A stretch of DNA of 64,000 bases, taken from NCBI GenBank assembly GCA_943788835.1, contig CALSRU010000001.1, forward strand, positions 66,229 to 130,228. Direction: 5' to 3'. Positions 38,454 to 48,200 of the stretch are shown in pieces (position 1 is the stretch's first letter; every line of letters starts with the position of its first letter). The DNA is from an uncultured Pseudomonadales bacterium (lineage in GTDB: Bacteria > Pseudomonadota > Gammaproteobacteria > Pseudomonadales > UBA7434). The translations under genes were made by a program, and so were the position numbers. Under the pieces are notes generated by a model. The model was not told where the DNA came from, searched no databases, and was given only the letters and a program-made list of their open reading frames with translations.

Positions 38454-41236
38454 TGCGCCTCCTCCCAATTTTCGCCCACACCGGCGTCAACAATTAATGG
38501 CACCGATAATGTTGCAGCGCCCGACATCAAATCGCATACCTTCCTTTGCACATCCTCAACCAATATTTTAGGAACTTCAAAAACCAGTTCATCGTGCACT
38601 TGCATAATCATTTTTATATTTGGATCTTGCGTCGCTAACCACCGGTCAACATGCAGCATCGCAATTTTTATAATGTCAGCAGCTGTACCTTGCATAGGTG
38701 CATTAATCGCCGTACGCTCAGCTGCTTGCCGGCGCATCCCGTTACTGGCATTAATTTCTGGCAGATACAGGCGTCGGCCAAAGAGAGTTTCGACGTAGCC
38801 ATTTTTAGCCGCCGCAGCCCGCGTATTTTCCATATAGCTCAACACACCCGGATAGCGCTCAAAGTAACGGTCAATATACTGCTGAGCGTCATTGCGACCA
38901 ATATCTAACTGCCGAGCCAAGCCAAAAGCCGACATACCATAAATCAAGCCAAAGTTAATTGCTTTGGCTCGTCGACGCTGCTCAACACTGACCTCTGCAA
39001 TACCGATATTAAATACTTCGGCCGCAGTAGCTTTATGTACATCCTGACCGTGATTAAACGCGTCCAGCAATCCTTTGTCTTGGGAAAGATGCGCCATAAT
39101 ACGCAGTTCAATTTGCGAATAATCAGCCGCTAGAATACAAGCATCGGTTGGCGCAATAAAAGCCTTACGAACACGGCGACCCTCCTCAGTGCGAATAGGT
39201 ATATTTTGTAAATTGGGGTCAGACGACGACAAGCGCCCAGTAGCAGTGACTGCTTGATGATAAGAGGTATGCACTCGCCCAGTATTTGCATTGACTTGCT
39301 CAGGCAAGCGGTCTGTATAGGTCGATTTGAGTTTACTCAAGCCTCGGTATTCCATAATAACTTTGGGCAATGGGTAATCAAGTGCCAATTCTTGAAGAAC
39401 CGGCTCAGCTGTTGAGGGCTGCCCTTTTGGCGTTTTTTTAAGAACAGGCAAACCCAGCTTTTCAAATAGAACAGCTTGCAACTGCTTAGGCGAACCCAAA
39501 TTAAATTCCCCCCCAGCTAATTCGTGGGCTTGCGATTCAAGCGCCAATAAGCGACTACCTAACTCTTTGCTTTGAGCCAGCAATAATTTGCTATCAACTA
39601 GCGCTCCATTTTTTTCAATCAAACAAATGACTTCAAGCAACGGCAGTTCAATTTCGCGATAAAGCTTTGCAAGCGCTGGCAGCTGATCAATTTTTTTACG
39701 CAACACGCTCTGCAGGCGTAGCGTAATGTCAGCATCTTCAGCGGCATAGGGTCCGGCTGTTTCTAGCGGAACCTGATTAAATGTCAGTTGTTTTGCGCCC
39801 TTACCGGCAACCTCTTCAAAATGAGTGGTGGTATACGAAAGATGCGCCAGCGCCAGGGAATCCATATCATGACGGGACGCAGTTGAATTCAGCACATATG
39901 AAAGCAGCATGGTGTCGTCACCGATACCTCGAAGTTCTATGCCGTGATTTGCAATAACATGCTTATCATACTTAAGATTCTGACCCACTTTTTTAATCGC
40001 TGGGTTTTCAAGCAAGGGTTTCAACCCTCCTAAAACGACCTCCTCGCTGAGCTGGCTAGGCGCGTCTAGATAATCATGTGCAAAAGGGATATAAATCGCT
40101 AAGCCACATTCAATGGCTAATGAAACGCCAACAACACGAGCAACATTGTAATCAAGGCTTGTCGTCTCGGTATCAAATGCAAACGCTTGGCACTGCTCAA
40201 GTTTAACCAACCAAGCGTCAAAGTCTTCTTGCTCAGTAATTATCTGATATTGGCCGGGCTGATTATGTTGCTCGCAATTTTCTTTTGGTAAAGCGTCAGC
40301 AGACGCGTCTAACGATTTTTTTATGGGTGATTTGGATGCCTCAGCTTGGCCGGCTCCCAGCTCTTCCAACCAGCTTCTAAATTCCATCTCGGCAAAGAGC
40401 TCACGCAAACGATCATCATTAGGCGCTTCAGCTCCTTCACCGGCGAACAACGCAGAAGCATGATAATCCAACTCAACATCACACTTAATGGTTGCTAATG
40501 TGTACGACAATCTGGCGTCAGCCTCAGCTGCTGCCAGCTTAGCGCCAAGTTTTTTAGCCCCGCGGACCTCGATATCACAAACTTTATCAAGATTATTATA
40601 AATATCTTCGACGCCACCTAAGTTTTGCACAAGCGCTAATGCTGTTTTTTCGCCCACGCCAGCCACACCTGGAATGTTGTCGACTTTGTCGCCCATCAAA
40701 GCCAAAAAATCGATAATATATTTAGGCTCAATACCAAATTTTTCTACCACGCCGGCAGGGTCGAGAACAGTGTTACTCATGGTATTCACTAAAGTAACCG
40801 ACTCGTTAACCAGCTGCGCCATATCTTTATCGCCAGTAGAAACAACTACCGGTATAGAAGTCTCGCTCGCCTCACGCGTGAGGGTACCAATGACGTCATC
40901 AGCCTCGACACCCGTCACCGATAGAAGCGGCAAACCCATGGCGTGGATGATGTTATGTATCGGTTCAATTTGCAGTCGCAAATCATCCGGCATAGGAGGG
41001 CGCTGCGCCTTATACTGAGAAAATATCTCATCGCGAAACGTTTTTCCTTTGGCATCGAACACTACAACGAGCTGGCTTTGCGGAAAATCCTTTTGCAAAC
41101 GGCGCAACATACTAATGACGCCTTTTACTGCGCCAGTAGGCTGCCCTTTAGAATTGTTCAGCGGCGGTAACGCATGAAATGCACGGTACAAATAGGATGA
41201 TCCGTCAATCAAGACCAAGGGGGGAAGAGTTGTCAT
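38450..41236 (-). CDS. polA: DNA polymerase I
   Basis: PolA fills gaps and removes RNA primers. The 928-residue protein has all three domains. Residues 1 to about 290 are the 5'-3' exonuclease ([18 protein letters not shown] and the metal site region [12 protein letters not shown]). A 3'-5' proofreading domain follows, with its acidic motif intact ([11 protein letters not shown]). The polymerase domain carries [34 protein letters not shown] and [11 protein letters not shown]. Length equals that of E. coli PolA. It is followed by the overlapping ICMT-like gene and preceded by a 155-bp gap. Confidence 0.98.
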   Translation of the reverse strand: MTTLPPLVLIDGSSYLYRAFHALPPLNNSKGQPTGAVKGVISMLRRLQKDFPQSQLVVVFDAKGKTFRDEIFSQYKAQRPPMPDDLRLQIEPIHNIIHAMGLPLLSVTGVEADDVIGTLTREASETSIPVVVSTGDKDMAQLVNESVTLVNTMSNTVLDPAGVVEKFGIEPKYIIDFLALMGDKVDNIPGVAGVGEKTALALVQNLGGVEDIYNNLDKVCDIEVRGAKKLGAKLAAAEADARLSYTLATIKCDVELDYHASALFAGEGAEAPNDDRLRELFAEMEFRSWLEELGAGQAEASKSPIKKSLDASADALPKENCEQHNQPGQYQIITEQEDFDAWLVKLEQCQAFAFDTETTSLDYNVARVVGVSLAIECGLAIYIPFAHDYLDAPSQLSEEVVLGGLKPLLENPAIKKVGQNLKYDKHVIANHGIELRGIGDDTMLLSYVLNSTASRHDMDSLALAHLSYTTTHFEEVAGKGAKQLTFNQVPLETAGPYAAEDADITLRLQSVLRKKIDQLPALAKLYREIELPLLEVICLIEKNGALVDSKLLLAQSKELGSRLLALESQAHELAGGEFNLGSPKQLQAVLFEKLGLPVLKKTPKGQPSTAEPVLQELALDYPLPKVIMEYRGLSKLKSTYTDRLPEQVNANTGRVHTSYHQAVTATGRLSSSDPNLQNIPIRTEEGRRVRKAFIAPTDACILAADYSQIELRIMAHLSQDKGLLDAFNHGQDVHKATAAEVFNIGIAEVSVEQRRRAKAINFGLIYGMSAFGLARQLDIGRNDAQQYIDRYFERYPGVLSYMENTRAAAAKNGYVETLFGRRLYLPEINASNGMRRQAAERTAINAPMQGTAADIIKIAMLHVDRWLATQDPNIKMIMQVHDELVFEVPKILVEDVQRKVCDLMSGAATLSVPLIVDAGVGENWEEAH

Positions 41237-41391
41237 GAATAATAATCTGCTCGTTGAATAACAAGAGGGAGACCCGTGTTGATTCTAACGCAAGCACACG
41301 CTGATTTCTTCATTGGCGGGCAATACAATGACGTATATCAGGAACATCGCCCATAAGCCCAAGCGAACTGAGCCCACAGCCTTGTTTTTTA

Positions 41392-41865
41392 TTAGCAGTG
41401 GCCGTAGAAACCCTTAGAAAACCAACAGTATTCTTGGGCAACACCCTCATCAATAAGAGCCCTATTGATCTCCTTGCCTACAGTATCGCCGGCGTCGATG
41501 CTCGGTGTTTGAACTGAAAAACAGCGCGCCACCCAGCGCCCATATTTATCCACATCTTTCATCTTACAATGCAGTGTCTGCCTTTGGGCTAACAGCTCTA
41601 GGGCTCTTTTAGCTGCGCCATAGCCTTGCTCATTTCGTTCGGGGGCATCTACGCCCCAAAGGCGTACCTGCGGCTTAAAGCCCTTCAAATAAAGGCTATC
41701 GCCGTCCACTACATGGGTGCACAGAGCAATGATATCAGATGGGTGGGCTGTGGGAACGAGGCTATCGGTGCTCGCTTGCGCAGCGCCCACTATAGACACT
41801 ACAAAAGAACCGATAAGCAAAAGCAGTGGCCGATCCAACAAGTGATTGCTGGTTGAGGACAACAT
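41392..41865 (-). CDS. Secreted thermonuclease-like (SNase) protein
   Basis: This 157-residue protein has an N-terminal hydrophobic signal (about 5-32) and an SNase-fold domain. Motifs VVDGDSLYL, RLWGVDAPERNEQGYGAAKRAL and DKYGRWVARCF keep the Arg, Glu and Arg positions of staphylococcal nuclease, so calcium-dependent nuclease activity outside the cytoplasm is plausible. Several Cys near the end (YCWFSKGFYGHC) may form disulfides. A GTG three codons upstream (41874) is an alternative start. It follows the SCO gene by 24 bp. Confidence 0.88.
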   Translation of the reverse strand: MLSSTSNHLLDRPLLLLIGSFVVSIVGAAQASTDSLVPTAHPSDIIALCTHVVDGDSLYLKGFKPQVRLWGVDAPERNEQGYGAAKRALELLAQRQTLHCKMKDVDKYGRWVARCFSVQTPSIDAGDTVGKEINRALIDEGVAQEYCWFSKGFYGHC

Positions 41866-41889
41866 TAAAAACACCGTTTTTTAACCCGT

Positions 41890-42561
41890 TTAACGGTTAC
41901 TCATACGCACCGATTTGTAGGTCAGTGCCATTTTGTTAGCGTCCAAAGGTGGCTTATAAAAACCATGATAGTGGCCTTGCGGATTAATCAGCGCCACATT
42001 TCCCCCGTGGTCAATCGTGTAATCACCGGTCTCATGATTGGTCACTACCTTTTGAAAAGCTACGTTCAACTGCGTGGCCATTTTTCGCAATGGCAAAAAA
42101 TCACCGGTGACGCCAACAAAGGCCGGATTAAAGTATTGAATATAATTTTCTAGCGCCTCGGGTGTATCTCTAGCGGGGTCGAGCGAGACCAGTAAAAACT
42201 GAGTGTCGGCAAAAAAGTCACTGTCTTGAAGCTTATTTGAAAGGCTATTGAACAATGCGAGTGTTGTAGGGCAGATATCTGGACAGTGAGTAAAACCAAA
42301 AAATACAAATGTCCATTTGCCTTGCAAGCGCTCTAGCGTAAAAGGCTCTCTGTATTGATCAAGTAAATTAAAAGCCGATATCTCCCGTGGTGTGGAAAAG
42401 ATCACCGCGCCATTGTTGACCATTTCAACAGGGCTCAAAATACGAGGCGTAAAGACCCGATTAAAAAACAAACCAACCAAAACAACTATGATTGCAACTA
42501 ATATCAGTACCGTTCTACGAATACCATCTTTGCGATCGGCGTGGGTAAATTCAGCAGTCAA
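41890..42561 (-). CDS. SCO1/SenC copper chaperone for cytochrome oxidase
   Basis: SCO proteins deliver copper to the CuA centre of oxidase subunit II. The 223-residue protein has an N-terminal membrane anchor (about 14-35) and a thioredoxin fold facing the periplasm. The copper ligands are the CxxxC of FGFTHCPDICPTTLALF and the His of TIDHGGNVALINP. The start is TTG at 42561; the next in-frame Met lies beyond the membrane anchor. It is at the distal end of the oxidase assembly genes, 30 bp after ctaB. Confidence 0.94.
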   Translation of the reverse strand: MTAEFTHADRKDGIRRTVLILVAIIVVLVGLFFNRVFTPRILSPVEMVNNGAVIFSTPREISAFNLLDQYREPFTLERLQGKWTFVFFGFTHCPDICPTTLALFNSLSNKLQDSDFFADTQFLLVSLDPARDTPEALENYIQYFNPAFVGVTGDFLPLRKMATQLNVAFQKVVTNHETGDYTIDHGGNVALINPQGHYHGFYKPPLDANKMALTYKSVRMSNR

Positions 42562-42591
42562 AGCACAATACTCTTTTTGAGGAAGCTCAGC

Positions 42592-43557
42592 TTAACTATC
42601 ATTTTCAAGAATGAGTTGCTGGCCTGCCGGTGGGTTATACCAACTCTGCTCACCATATTGAGGATAAATATAGTGATCGGCGAGCATAATAATGAACAGT
42701 GCAAACAAGTAAATTATTGAGTATCTAAAAGTTTCCATCGGGGCATTAGCATTTTTTTCACGCACCGTTTCAATCGACCAGTAGAGAAAACCAGCTCCAA
42801 GAACTAACGCGCCCAATAGATAGAGGGGGCCAAACATATGGGTGGCAAAAGGCAGCAGCGTGACCGCAATCATAACCAAGGTGTACAACAAAATATGTAA
42901 TCGCGTGTAGCGATCGCCGTGTGTGACCGGCAGCATTGGAATTTCGGCCTTAGCGTAATCTTCACGACGCGCCACAGCCAGCGCCCAAAAGTGCGGCGGC
43001 GTCCACGCAAATATGATTAAAACCAGTAGCAGCGCATGACCATGGATTTCACCAGTGACGGCTGTCCACCCTAATAGTGGAGGTGCAGCGCCAGCTAAAC
43101 CGCCAATCACAATATTTTGCGGCGTAGCGCGCTTGAGCACGCACGTATAAATAATCGCATAGCCGATTAAGGCGCCAAAGGTAAGCCAAGCGGTTATTGC
43201 ATTAACAAAAGCAAACAAAACTCCCATGCCAGCCACGCCAAGTATTGTGCTAAACAGTATGGCCTGGACATCGCTGATTCGGCCCTGAGCGACCGGTCTG
43301 TTTTTAGTTCGCTGCATAAGCGTGTCAATGCGCTTATCGACCACATGATTGATAACCGCAGCAGAGCCAGCACATAGCGCGATCCCAAGGTTTCCGGCCA
43401 CAATGATGATAGGAGGCACCATGCCGTCAATGGCGAGAAACATCCCCACTAACGTGGTTAAAATCATCAACGCCACAACATTCGGCTTACAGAGCTCTAA
43501 ATAGTCGCGCCACAACGGCCGAGTTAGTGTGCTTGATGCTGTAGGTGGTGTACTCAT
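42592..43557 (-). CDS. ctaB: Heme O synthase (protoheme IX farnesyltransferase)
   Basis: This UbiA-type prenyltransferase adds a farnesyl group to heme B, giving heme O. About nine membrane helices are present, with the first Asp-rich motif in NHVVDKRIDTLMQRTKNRP and the second near YAKAEIPMLPVTHGD. The ATG at 43557 gives a 321-residue product; the frame continues to a TTG at 43593. It works with ctaA, just upstream, to supply heme A to the aa3 oxidase. Confidence 0.95.
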   Translation of the reverse strand: MSTPPTASSTLTRPLWRDYLELCKPNVVALMILTTLVGMFLAIDGMVPPIIIVAGNLGIALCAGSAAVINHVVDKRIDTLMQRTKNRPVAQGRISDVQAILFSTILGVAGMGVLFAFVNAITAWLTFGALIGYAIIYTCVLKRATPQNIVIGGLAGAAPPLLGWTAVTGEIHGHALLLVLIIFAWTPPHFWALAVARREDYAKAEIPMLPVTHGDRYTRLHILLYTLVMIAVTLLPFATHMFGPLYLLGALVLGAGFLYWSIETVREKNANAPMETFRYSIIYLFALFIIMLADHYIYPQYGEQSWYNPPAGQQLILENDS

Positions 43558-43651
43558 CGCATTAATAGTCAGAAGAATAGAGGCTGCCAACAACCGTTTA
43601 ATACAACGGCTCTTTAGGCTAGATAGTACGAGCCCAGTAGGTTGCCCGCTA

Positions 43652-44707
43652 TCAAGTTAATAGGTTATTTGTTTTAACCGAAAATAATCGGTGGCACAGC
43701 CCAACCACTGTCATGAGCAGCAGCGCGCCGCACACATTGTGCGCTACCGCTACGTAAAGTGGAAGCGCAAAAACTACATTGCTGATTCCTAAGCTCACCT
43801 GTAAAGCAAGCAATGCCAGCAACGCTAATGCCCAGCGACGCGCCGCTGGCACCTGCAGGCGCACTAATTTCACGATGAGCACCAGCAATACCGCACTGAC
43901 AATCAATGCGCCAATACGATGGCTGTAGTGAATAGCTGTTCGAGCCGCGCTGTCCATCACTCCACCTAAATAATTAGGCCCAATATCTTGCAAAAAGTTA
44001 AAACCCTGGGCAAAGTCCATTGCAGGCCACCAGGTGGTTTGGCAATGCGGGAAGTCCGGACAAGCTAGGGCCGCATAATTTGAGCTAGTCCATCCACCCA
44101 AAGCAATTTGTAAAACCAGCAGACACAAACACAAGACTACCCAACGCCGAATACGCAAGGCTGCCATCACAGAATCTTGGCCCAACTGCCACTGGACTCC
44201 TTGCAAGCGCAAGGTCAACAGTGCCAGTAATGATACCGTTGCAAAACCACCCAGCAAATGAGCGGTTACCACCTGGGGCCAGAGTTTTAGCGTGACCGTC
44301 CACATGCCAAACATACCCTGTAAAATAACCATACCCAGTAACAACAGCGGTAACTTGAGCGGGTAGTCGTGCTGCTTTTTAGCAAAACGCTGCCAACAAG
44401 CAAAACTCAACAGCACAATGCAAAACAGGCCGAGACTGGCAGCAAGTAGGCGGTGCACTTGCTCAGGCCAAGTCTTGTCCATTTCTACCGGAGTATCAGG
44501 AAACAGGGCATTAGCCTGCGCAATTTCGTGCGCCTCCATCGGCCACAGCACATGGCCGTAGCACACGGGCCAGTCAGGGCAGCCAAGGCCAGCATCAACC
44601 AGACGCGTAAACGCGCCCAAGAAGACCACGCACAGGGCAAAGGCGGTAGCGCTGGCAGCAAATATGAAACCTGGCTTACGACTCGTTTTAGGTTGATGCT
44701 CTAACAT
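43652..44707 (-). CDS. ctaA: Heme A synthase (CtaA/COX15)
   Basis: CtaA oxidises the C8 methyl of heme O to give heme A. The 351-residue protein has eight helices in two homologous halves, with conserved His in WPEQVHRLLAASLG and AIHYSHRIGALIVSAVL, and the external Cys pair segment LGCPDWPVCYGH. The start ATG overlaps the last base of the upstream gene stop codon (TAATG), so translation is coupled. It is part of the assembly run SURF1 - SCO-like - ctaA - ctaB - SCO. Confidence 0.95.
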   Translation of the reverse strand: MLEHQPKTSRKPGFIFAASATAFALCVVFLGAFTRLVDAGLGCPDWPVCYGHVLWPMEAHEIAQANALFPDTPVEMDKTWPEQVHRLLAASLGLFCIVLLSFACWQRFAKKQHDYPLKLPLLLLGMVILQGMFGMWTVTLKLWPQVVTAHLLGGFATVSLLALLTLRLQGVQWQLGQDSVMAALRIRRWVVLCLCLLVLQIALGGWTSSNYAALACPDFPHCQTTWWPAMDFAQGFNFLQDIGPNYLGGVMDSAARTAIHYSHRIGALIVSAVLLVLIVKLVRLQVPAARRWALALLALLALQVSLGISNVVFALPLYVAVAHNVCGALLLMTVVGLCHRLFSVKTNNLLT

Positions 44708-45366
44708 TAGCGATCTCTTGAATATTTTAATAAATGCTTAAGGTCTTTTAACATGCCATTGCCCGAATGCTCCGAACTGTAGGACATCATGGCCCAACCC
44801 GCAGGGTCTACTAAGAAAAAGCTAGCCGCTTCACCCGAAGGTGTTCGCAGCGCGCTATCTAGCGATGCAAGACTCTCTTCATCAGCCACATAAAATTTAG
44901 TGAGGCGATGCTCCTCCTGTAAAAACGCGGAAAGATCGGCATCAACGTTACTCTTATGCGTTAAATAAACGCGCTGCACCCGGTTGGCGTTTTTATCTAA
45001 GCGGATATGCAATTGACGCGTGGCATACAGGTTATCTCGACAGCGCTGGCTGCATTGCTCTGCGCCATCAATATCGCCGCGAACCACCATGGTCCACTGA
45101 CCCTGCCATGGGGTATCAAGGTCCAAAGGCTGCCCATTCGAGCCTTTGTGTTGGATTTTTCCCAGTAACTCATTGAGCTGCAGGGGCGGCTGAATAAGGT
45201 TGCCATGATTTTTACTGGTCACGGTCATTTGACCAGACTGGACGAGGTAATAACAAAACCCAGCAATCGCCATCAAACCAAACGGAATCAGCCACAAGAC
45301 CATCAACTTGATCCGATTGTTGCGGCGCTGTGAGGCCGTCAATGGTGTAGCGCTATTTTTAGTCAT
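44707..45366 (-). CDS. SCO-like membrane protein of the oxidase operon
   Basis: This 219-residue protein has one N-terminal helix (about 20-43) and a periplasmic domain. I do not recognise a named family beyond the conserved protein found at this place in Pseudomonas oxidase operons. Its core looks thioredoxin-like: QGQWTMVVRGD, then AEQCSQRCRDNLYATRQLH with a CxxxC spaced as in SCO proteins, and a C-terminal FFLVDPAGWAMMSYSSEHSG. A copper or redox role in assembling CuA is inferred from that motif and from its place between SURF1 and ctaA. Confidence 0.75.
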   Translation of the reverse strand: MTKNSATPLTASQRRNNRIKLMVLWLIPFGLMAIAGFCYYLVQSGQMTVTSKNHGNLIQPPLQLNELLGKIQHKGSNGQPLDLDTPWQGQWTMVVRGDIDGAEQCSQRCRDNLYATRQLHIRLDKNANRVQRVYLTHKSNVDADLSAFLQEEHRLTKFYVADEESLASLDSALRTPSGEAASFFLVDPAGWAMMSYSSEHSGNGMLKDLKHLLKYSRDR

Positions 45367-45413
45367 AAATCATTAGTCCGGCGTGAGTAGTAAAGTTTAG
45401 TTACGCAGAGTAA

Positions 45414-46193
45414 TCACTTGTCTTCTTGCGTTTTCACTTTCTCAATTGAAGAGTACAACCAAAGAATCAGCAGCGCCGCCGCCATCACAAACCATTGCAC
45501 CGCATAACCGGTGTGCTTCTCTGGACGAGTATTTATTGCAGGCCAACTGACTCGTTGGCTGCCGGGGTAGCCTGGTTGGATACGTAATTCATAGTCGAAG
45601 AGATCAACACCGAGCGCTTGCGCGGCACGCTCAACATCAACGCTTTGCACCACCACGGGCCAAGTAACAGACCATTCATCTTGACCCAATACAACCGATT
45701 CACCTTGAGGAACGTAAATACTTGCAACGAGTTCTACTACACCGTGTTGCGCCGGCAATGAAGGGATGCGACGATCGGCATGACCGCCAATCCAGCCACG
45801 ATTAACCAACACACTCGAACCGGATTCTAACGTCAATGGAGTTAATAGGTGATAGCCAACGGCACCATTTAAAATTTGATTATCAAGTAAAAAATGGCGG
45901 TCATTATCGAAGGTACCGCGCAATACGACATGACGAAAAGCCAGCGCAGTTAAGTCGGCCTCTGGGATCGCTTGCAACTCATTAGAGGAAAGATGAGGCT
46001 GTGCCGCACGACTAGCATAGAGCTGTTGTAAATGACGTTTTTCATCCGCTCTATCGAGCTGCCAGAAACCTAACTTCAACAGTAGCGGCAGCAATAACAG
46101 GACCAGTGCAGTCACTTTCCAGTTGGCATCCAGGCGGTAAGCTGATTTAATCACCCAAGAACCTACGACAATCACAAGCAACTTTCCAGCCAC
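45414..46193 (-). CDS. SURF1 family oxidase assembly protein
   Basis: SURF1 proteins help insert heme A into subunit I. The 259-residue protein has two membrane helices, at about residues 28-45 (LLLLPLLLKLGFWQLDRADE) and near the C-terminus (about 230-250), with a periplasmic domain between, including GAVGYHLLTPLTL and LVNRGWI. The start is GTG at 46193, only 17 bp from the divergent DUF2909 start; in-frame GTGs a few codons further in are possible alternatives. Confidence 0.9.
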   Translation of the reverse strand: MAGKLLVIVVGSWVIKSAYRLDANWKVTALVLLLLPLLLKLGFWQLDRADEKRHLQQLYASRAAQPHLSSNELQAIPEADLTALAFRHVVLRGTFDNDRHFLLDNQILNGAVGYHLLTPLTLESGSSVLVNRGWIGGHADRRIPSLPAQHGVVELVASIYVPQGESVVLGQDEWSVTWPVVVQSVDVERAAQALGVDLFDYELRIQPGYPGSQRVSWPAINTRPEKHTGYAVQWFVMAAALLILWLYSSIEKVKTQEDK

Positions 46194-46210
46194 GCAATAG
46201 GCAAACCCTT

Positions 46211-46507
46211 ATGCTTTTAAAAACCATCATCGTTATTTTATTAATCGGTCTCGTGATTAGCTTAGGCAGCGGTTTAGCCTTTTTGTTCAAAGACGTAGGC
46301 TCAACAAGACGAACGTTGCATTCGCTGGGCGTTCGTATCACTTTGGCAGCCGCTCTTATGGCCACCACCGTATACGGATTTTTTTCAGGTCAACTTGAAG
46401 TGGGCGCACCTTGGGACGAGCGCAAATTTTCTAATTTGCAAGCTCTACCCCAAGAGCAAACGGTCAACGACAAGCCTAATTTAGATGATGTAAACAAAGA
46501 AAAATAA
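46211..46507 (+). CDS. DUF2909 twin-transmembrane protein
   Basis: This 98-residue protein has two helices (about 5-27 and 40-62) separated by a short charged loop with KDVGSTRRTLHSLG, the DUF2909 pattern. Function is unknown, but the gene is typically found beside cytochrome oxidase assembly genes. It is on the opposite strand, starting 17 bp from the SURF1 start and overlapping the 3' end of subunit III by 27 bases. Confidence 0.85.
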   Translation: MLLKTIIVILLIGLVISLGSGLAFLFKDVGSTRRTLHSLGVRITLAAALMATTVYGFFSGQLEVGAPWDERKFSNLQALPQEQTVNDKPNLDDVNKEK

Positions 46508-47431
46508 GCACACCCAAACGACATCGACAAAGTGCCAATACCATGATGCCGCCTCAAAACCAAAGGCTTCCTCATGCGAAAAGTGCCCTTTGCGAGCGCG
46601 CAGCCACATGATGGCCAGCATGGTCATACCCAAAAACACATGGAAACCGTGAAAGCCGGTAAGCATGAAGAAAGTAGTCCCGTAAATACCGCTCTCCAAT
46701 GTTAAGCCAAGATCAACATAAGCTTCATGGTATTCGGCGTACTGAAGGTATAAAAAGCCCACCGCCAACAAAACGGTAATACCCAGCCATCGAGTAAACT
46801 TTTGGCGGTTATCGTCTTTTAAGCCTACGTGCGCAATATGCACTGTGACCGAAGATGACAAAAGAATAATAGTGTTCCACATGGGCAGCCATTTCAGTAA
46901 ACCGCCATGTGCGTCAGCCGGATACATACTGTGGCCTTCACCAGCGCCTACAAATACTGCCTTAGCGCCGTTAACTACCTGATCGGGCGTTTCCATCATC
47001 GGCCATGCGTAACGATAGTTTTCCCAAAGTAAATGGATAAACTTGCCCTTGTCGCCTTCGCCGCCAAGCCAAGGACCGGCGAGGTTACGCACATAAAAGA
47101 GGGCGCCGAAAAAGGCTACAAAAAACATCACTTCAGAAAAAATGAACCATCCCATGCCCCATACATAACTGCGCTTCATTTGAGCGCTGTTGAGACCCTG
47201 CATGTTTTCGGTAATAGCCTGCCTGAACCAATAGAAGAGCGTAGTAAACAAAATGCCTAGGCCCGCCAAGCTTAAGTAGCCGCCGATACCGCCATCGCCT
47301 GACTGAAGCTCATTAAAAAATGTAGCCGCTCCAAACACAGTAAAAAATAATCCGACCGTTGCCACAATGGGAAAGGCCGACTGTTCGGGCACATAATAAT
47401 GTTCGTAACCGTCTGCAGACTTTGTTGCCAT
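46481..47431 (-). CDS. ctaE: Cytochrome c oxidase subunit III
   Basis: Subunit III stabilises the aa3 oxidase and supports proton uptake. The 316-residue protein has seven helices, with FFTVFGAATFFNELQSG early on, FIFSEVMFFVAFFGALFYV, and the C-terminal HVFLGMTMLAIMWLRARKGHF and SWYWHFVDVVWVCLFFFVY. The ATG at 47431 has GGAGAAAAGAG upstream and gives the family start; the frame opens at a TTG five codons earlier. It lies 102 bp downstream of ctaG; a perfect 7-bp inverted repeat lies in that gap. Confidence 0.96.
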   Translation of the reverse strand: MATKSADGYEHYYVPEQSAFPIVATVGLFFTVFGAATFFNELQSGDGGIGGYLSLAGLGILFTTLFYWFRQAITENMQGLNSAQMKRSYVWGMGWFIFSEVMFFVAFFGALFYVRNLAGPWLGGEGDKGKFIHLLWENYRYAWPMMETPDQVVNGAKAVFVGAGEGHSMYPADAHGGLLKWLPMWNTIILLSSSVTVHIAHVGLKDDNRQKFTRWLGITVLLAVGFLYLQYAEYHEAYVDLGLTLESGIYGTTFFMLTGFHGFHVFLGMTMLAIMWLRARKGHFSHEEAFGFEAASWYWHFVDVVWVCLFFFVYII

Positions 47432-47533
47432 TACTCTTTTCTCCAAAAAAAATCTGATTGAGCTTAATTCAATTACACTTTTCGTTGTTGTGTCTATCCA
47501 ACCGACACAAACTGTCTAGACTTTCAACTCTAC

Positions 47534-48154
47534 TTACGGCGTGACTGTATTCACATAGCTTGCCATACTGACACTTGCGGCACTGAGCACTTGCTCAGGC
47601 TGGTCGGCCGTCACATCAAACAATGTATAAGACAGCGTTATGGTATTCACACTAGTCGGCAGGTCTCGGTCGACAATAAAGCGCAATGGCATATCAACCG
47701 TTCCGCCAGCTTCGAGTAACTGCTGGTTAAAGCAAAAACACTCGGTTTTATGAAAGTAAGCAGCCGCCCGACCTGGCGACACACTCGGTATAGCTTGCGC
47801 GACCATAGTCATTCGCTGGGGGTTCCGAGCAAAGAAGGTAGTCTCTATTTCTTCGCCGGGATGAACCGACAGCTTAAAAATTTCGGGGCGAAACTCCCAG
47901 GGCATTCCTTCATTGTTCGTTGCCACAAACTGCACAGTGACATTCCGAGAAGTATCGACCAATTCAGTGGCAGGAATAAATGCCGTTGAATTGGTTTTAC
48001 CATTGAGCCCGGTCACATCACAAAACAAATCATACAAGGGCACTAAAGCAAACCCAAAAAAGAACATACCCACCACAACCGCGACTAACCGCGTAATAAG
48101 GCGACGCAGATCAATTTTGGCGCTTAATGGCCCTGTTGGCTGCTCATGCTGCAT
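47534..48154 (-). CDS. ctaG: CtaG/Cox11 copper chaperone
   Basis: CtaG delivers copper to the CuB site of oxidase subunit I. The 206-residue protein has one N-terminal helix (about 21-42), then LYDLFCDVTGLNGK, and the copper-binding segment HKTECFCFNQQLL with CFCF, both diagnostic. The gene lies between subunit I and subunit III, its normal place in proteobacterial oxidase operons. Confidence 0.95.
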   Translation of the reverse strand: MQHEQPTGPLSAKIDLRRLITRLVAVVVGMFFFGFALVPLYDLFCDVTGLNGKTNSTAFIPATELVDTSRNVTVQFVATNNEGMPWEFRPEIFKLSVHPGEEIETTFFARNPQRMTMVAQAIPSVSPGRAAAYFHKTECFCFNQQLLEAGGTVDMPLRFIVDRDLPTSVNTITLSYTLFDVTADQPEQVLSAASVSMASYVNTVTP

Positions 48155-48200
48155 AAATCTCTCTACATATCCAAAGCAATATGAATAAGGCTGCTCAAGA

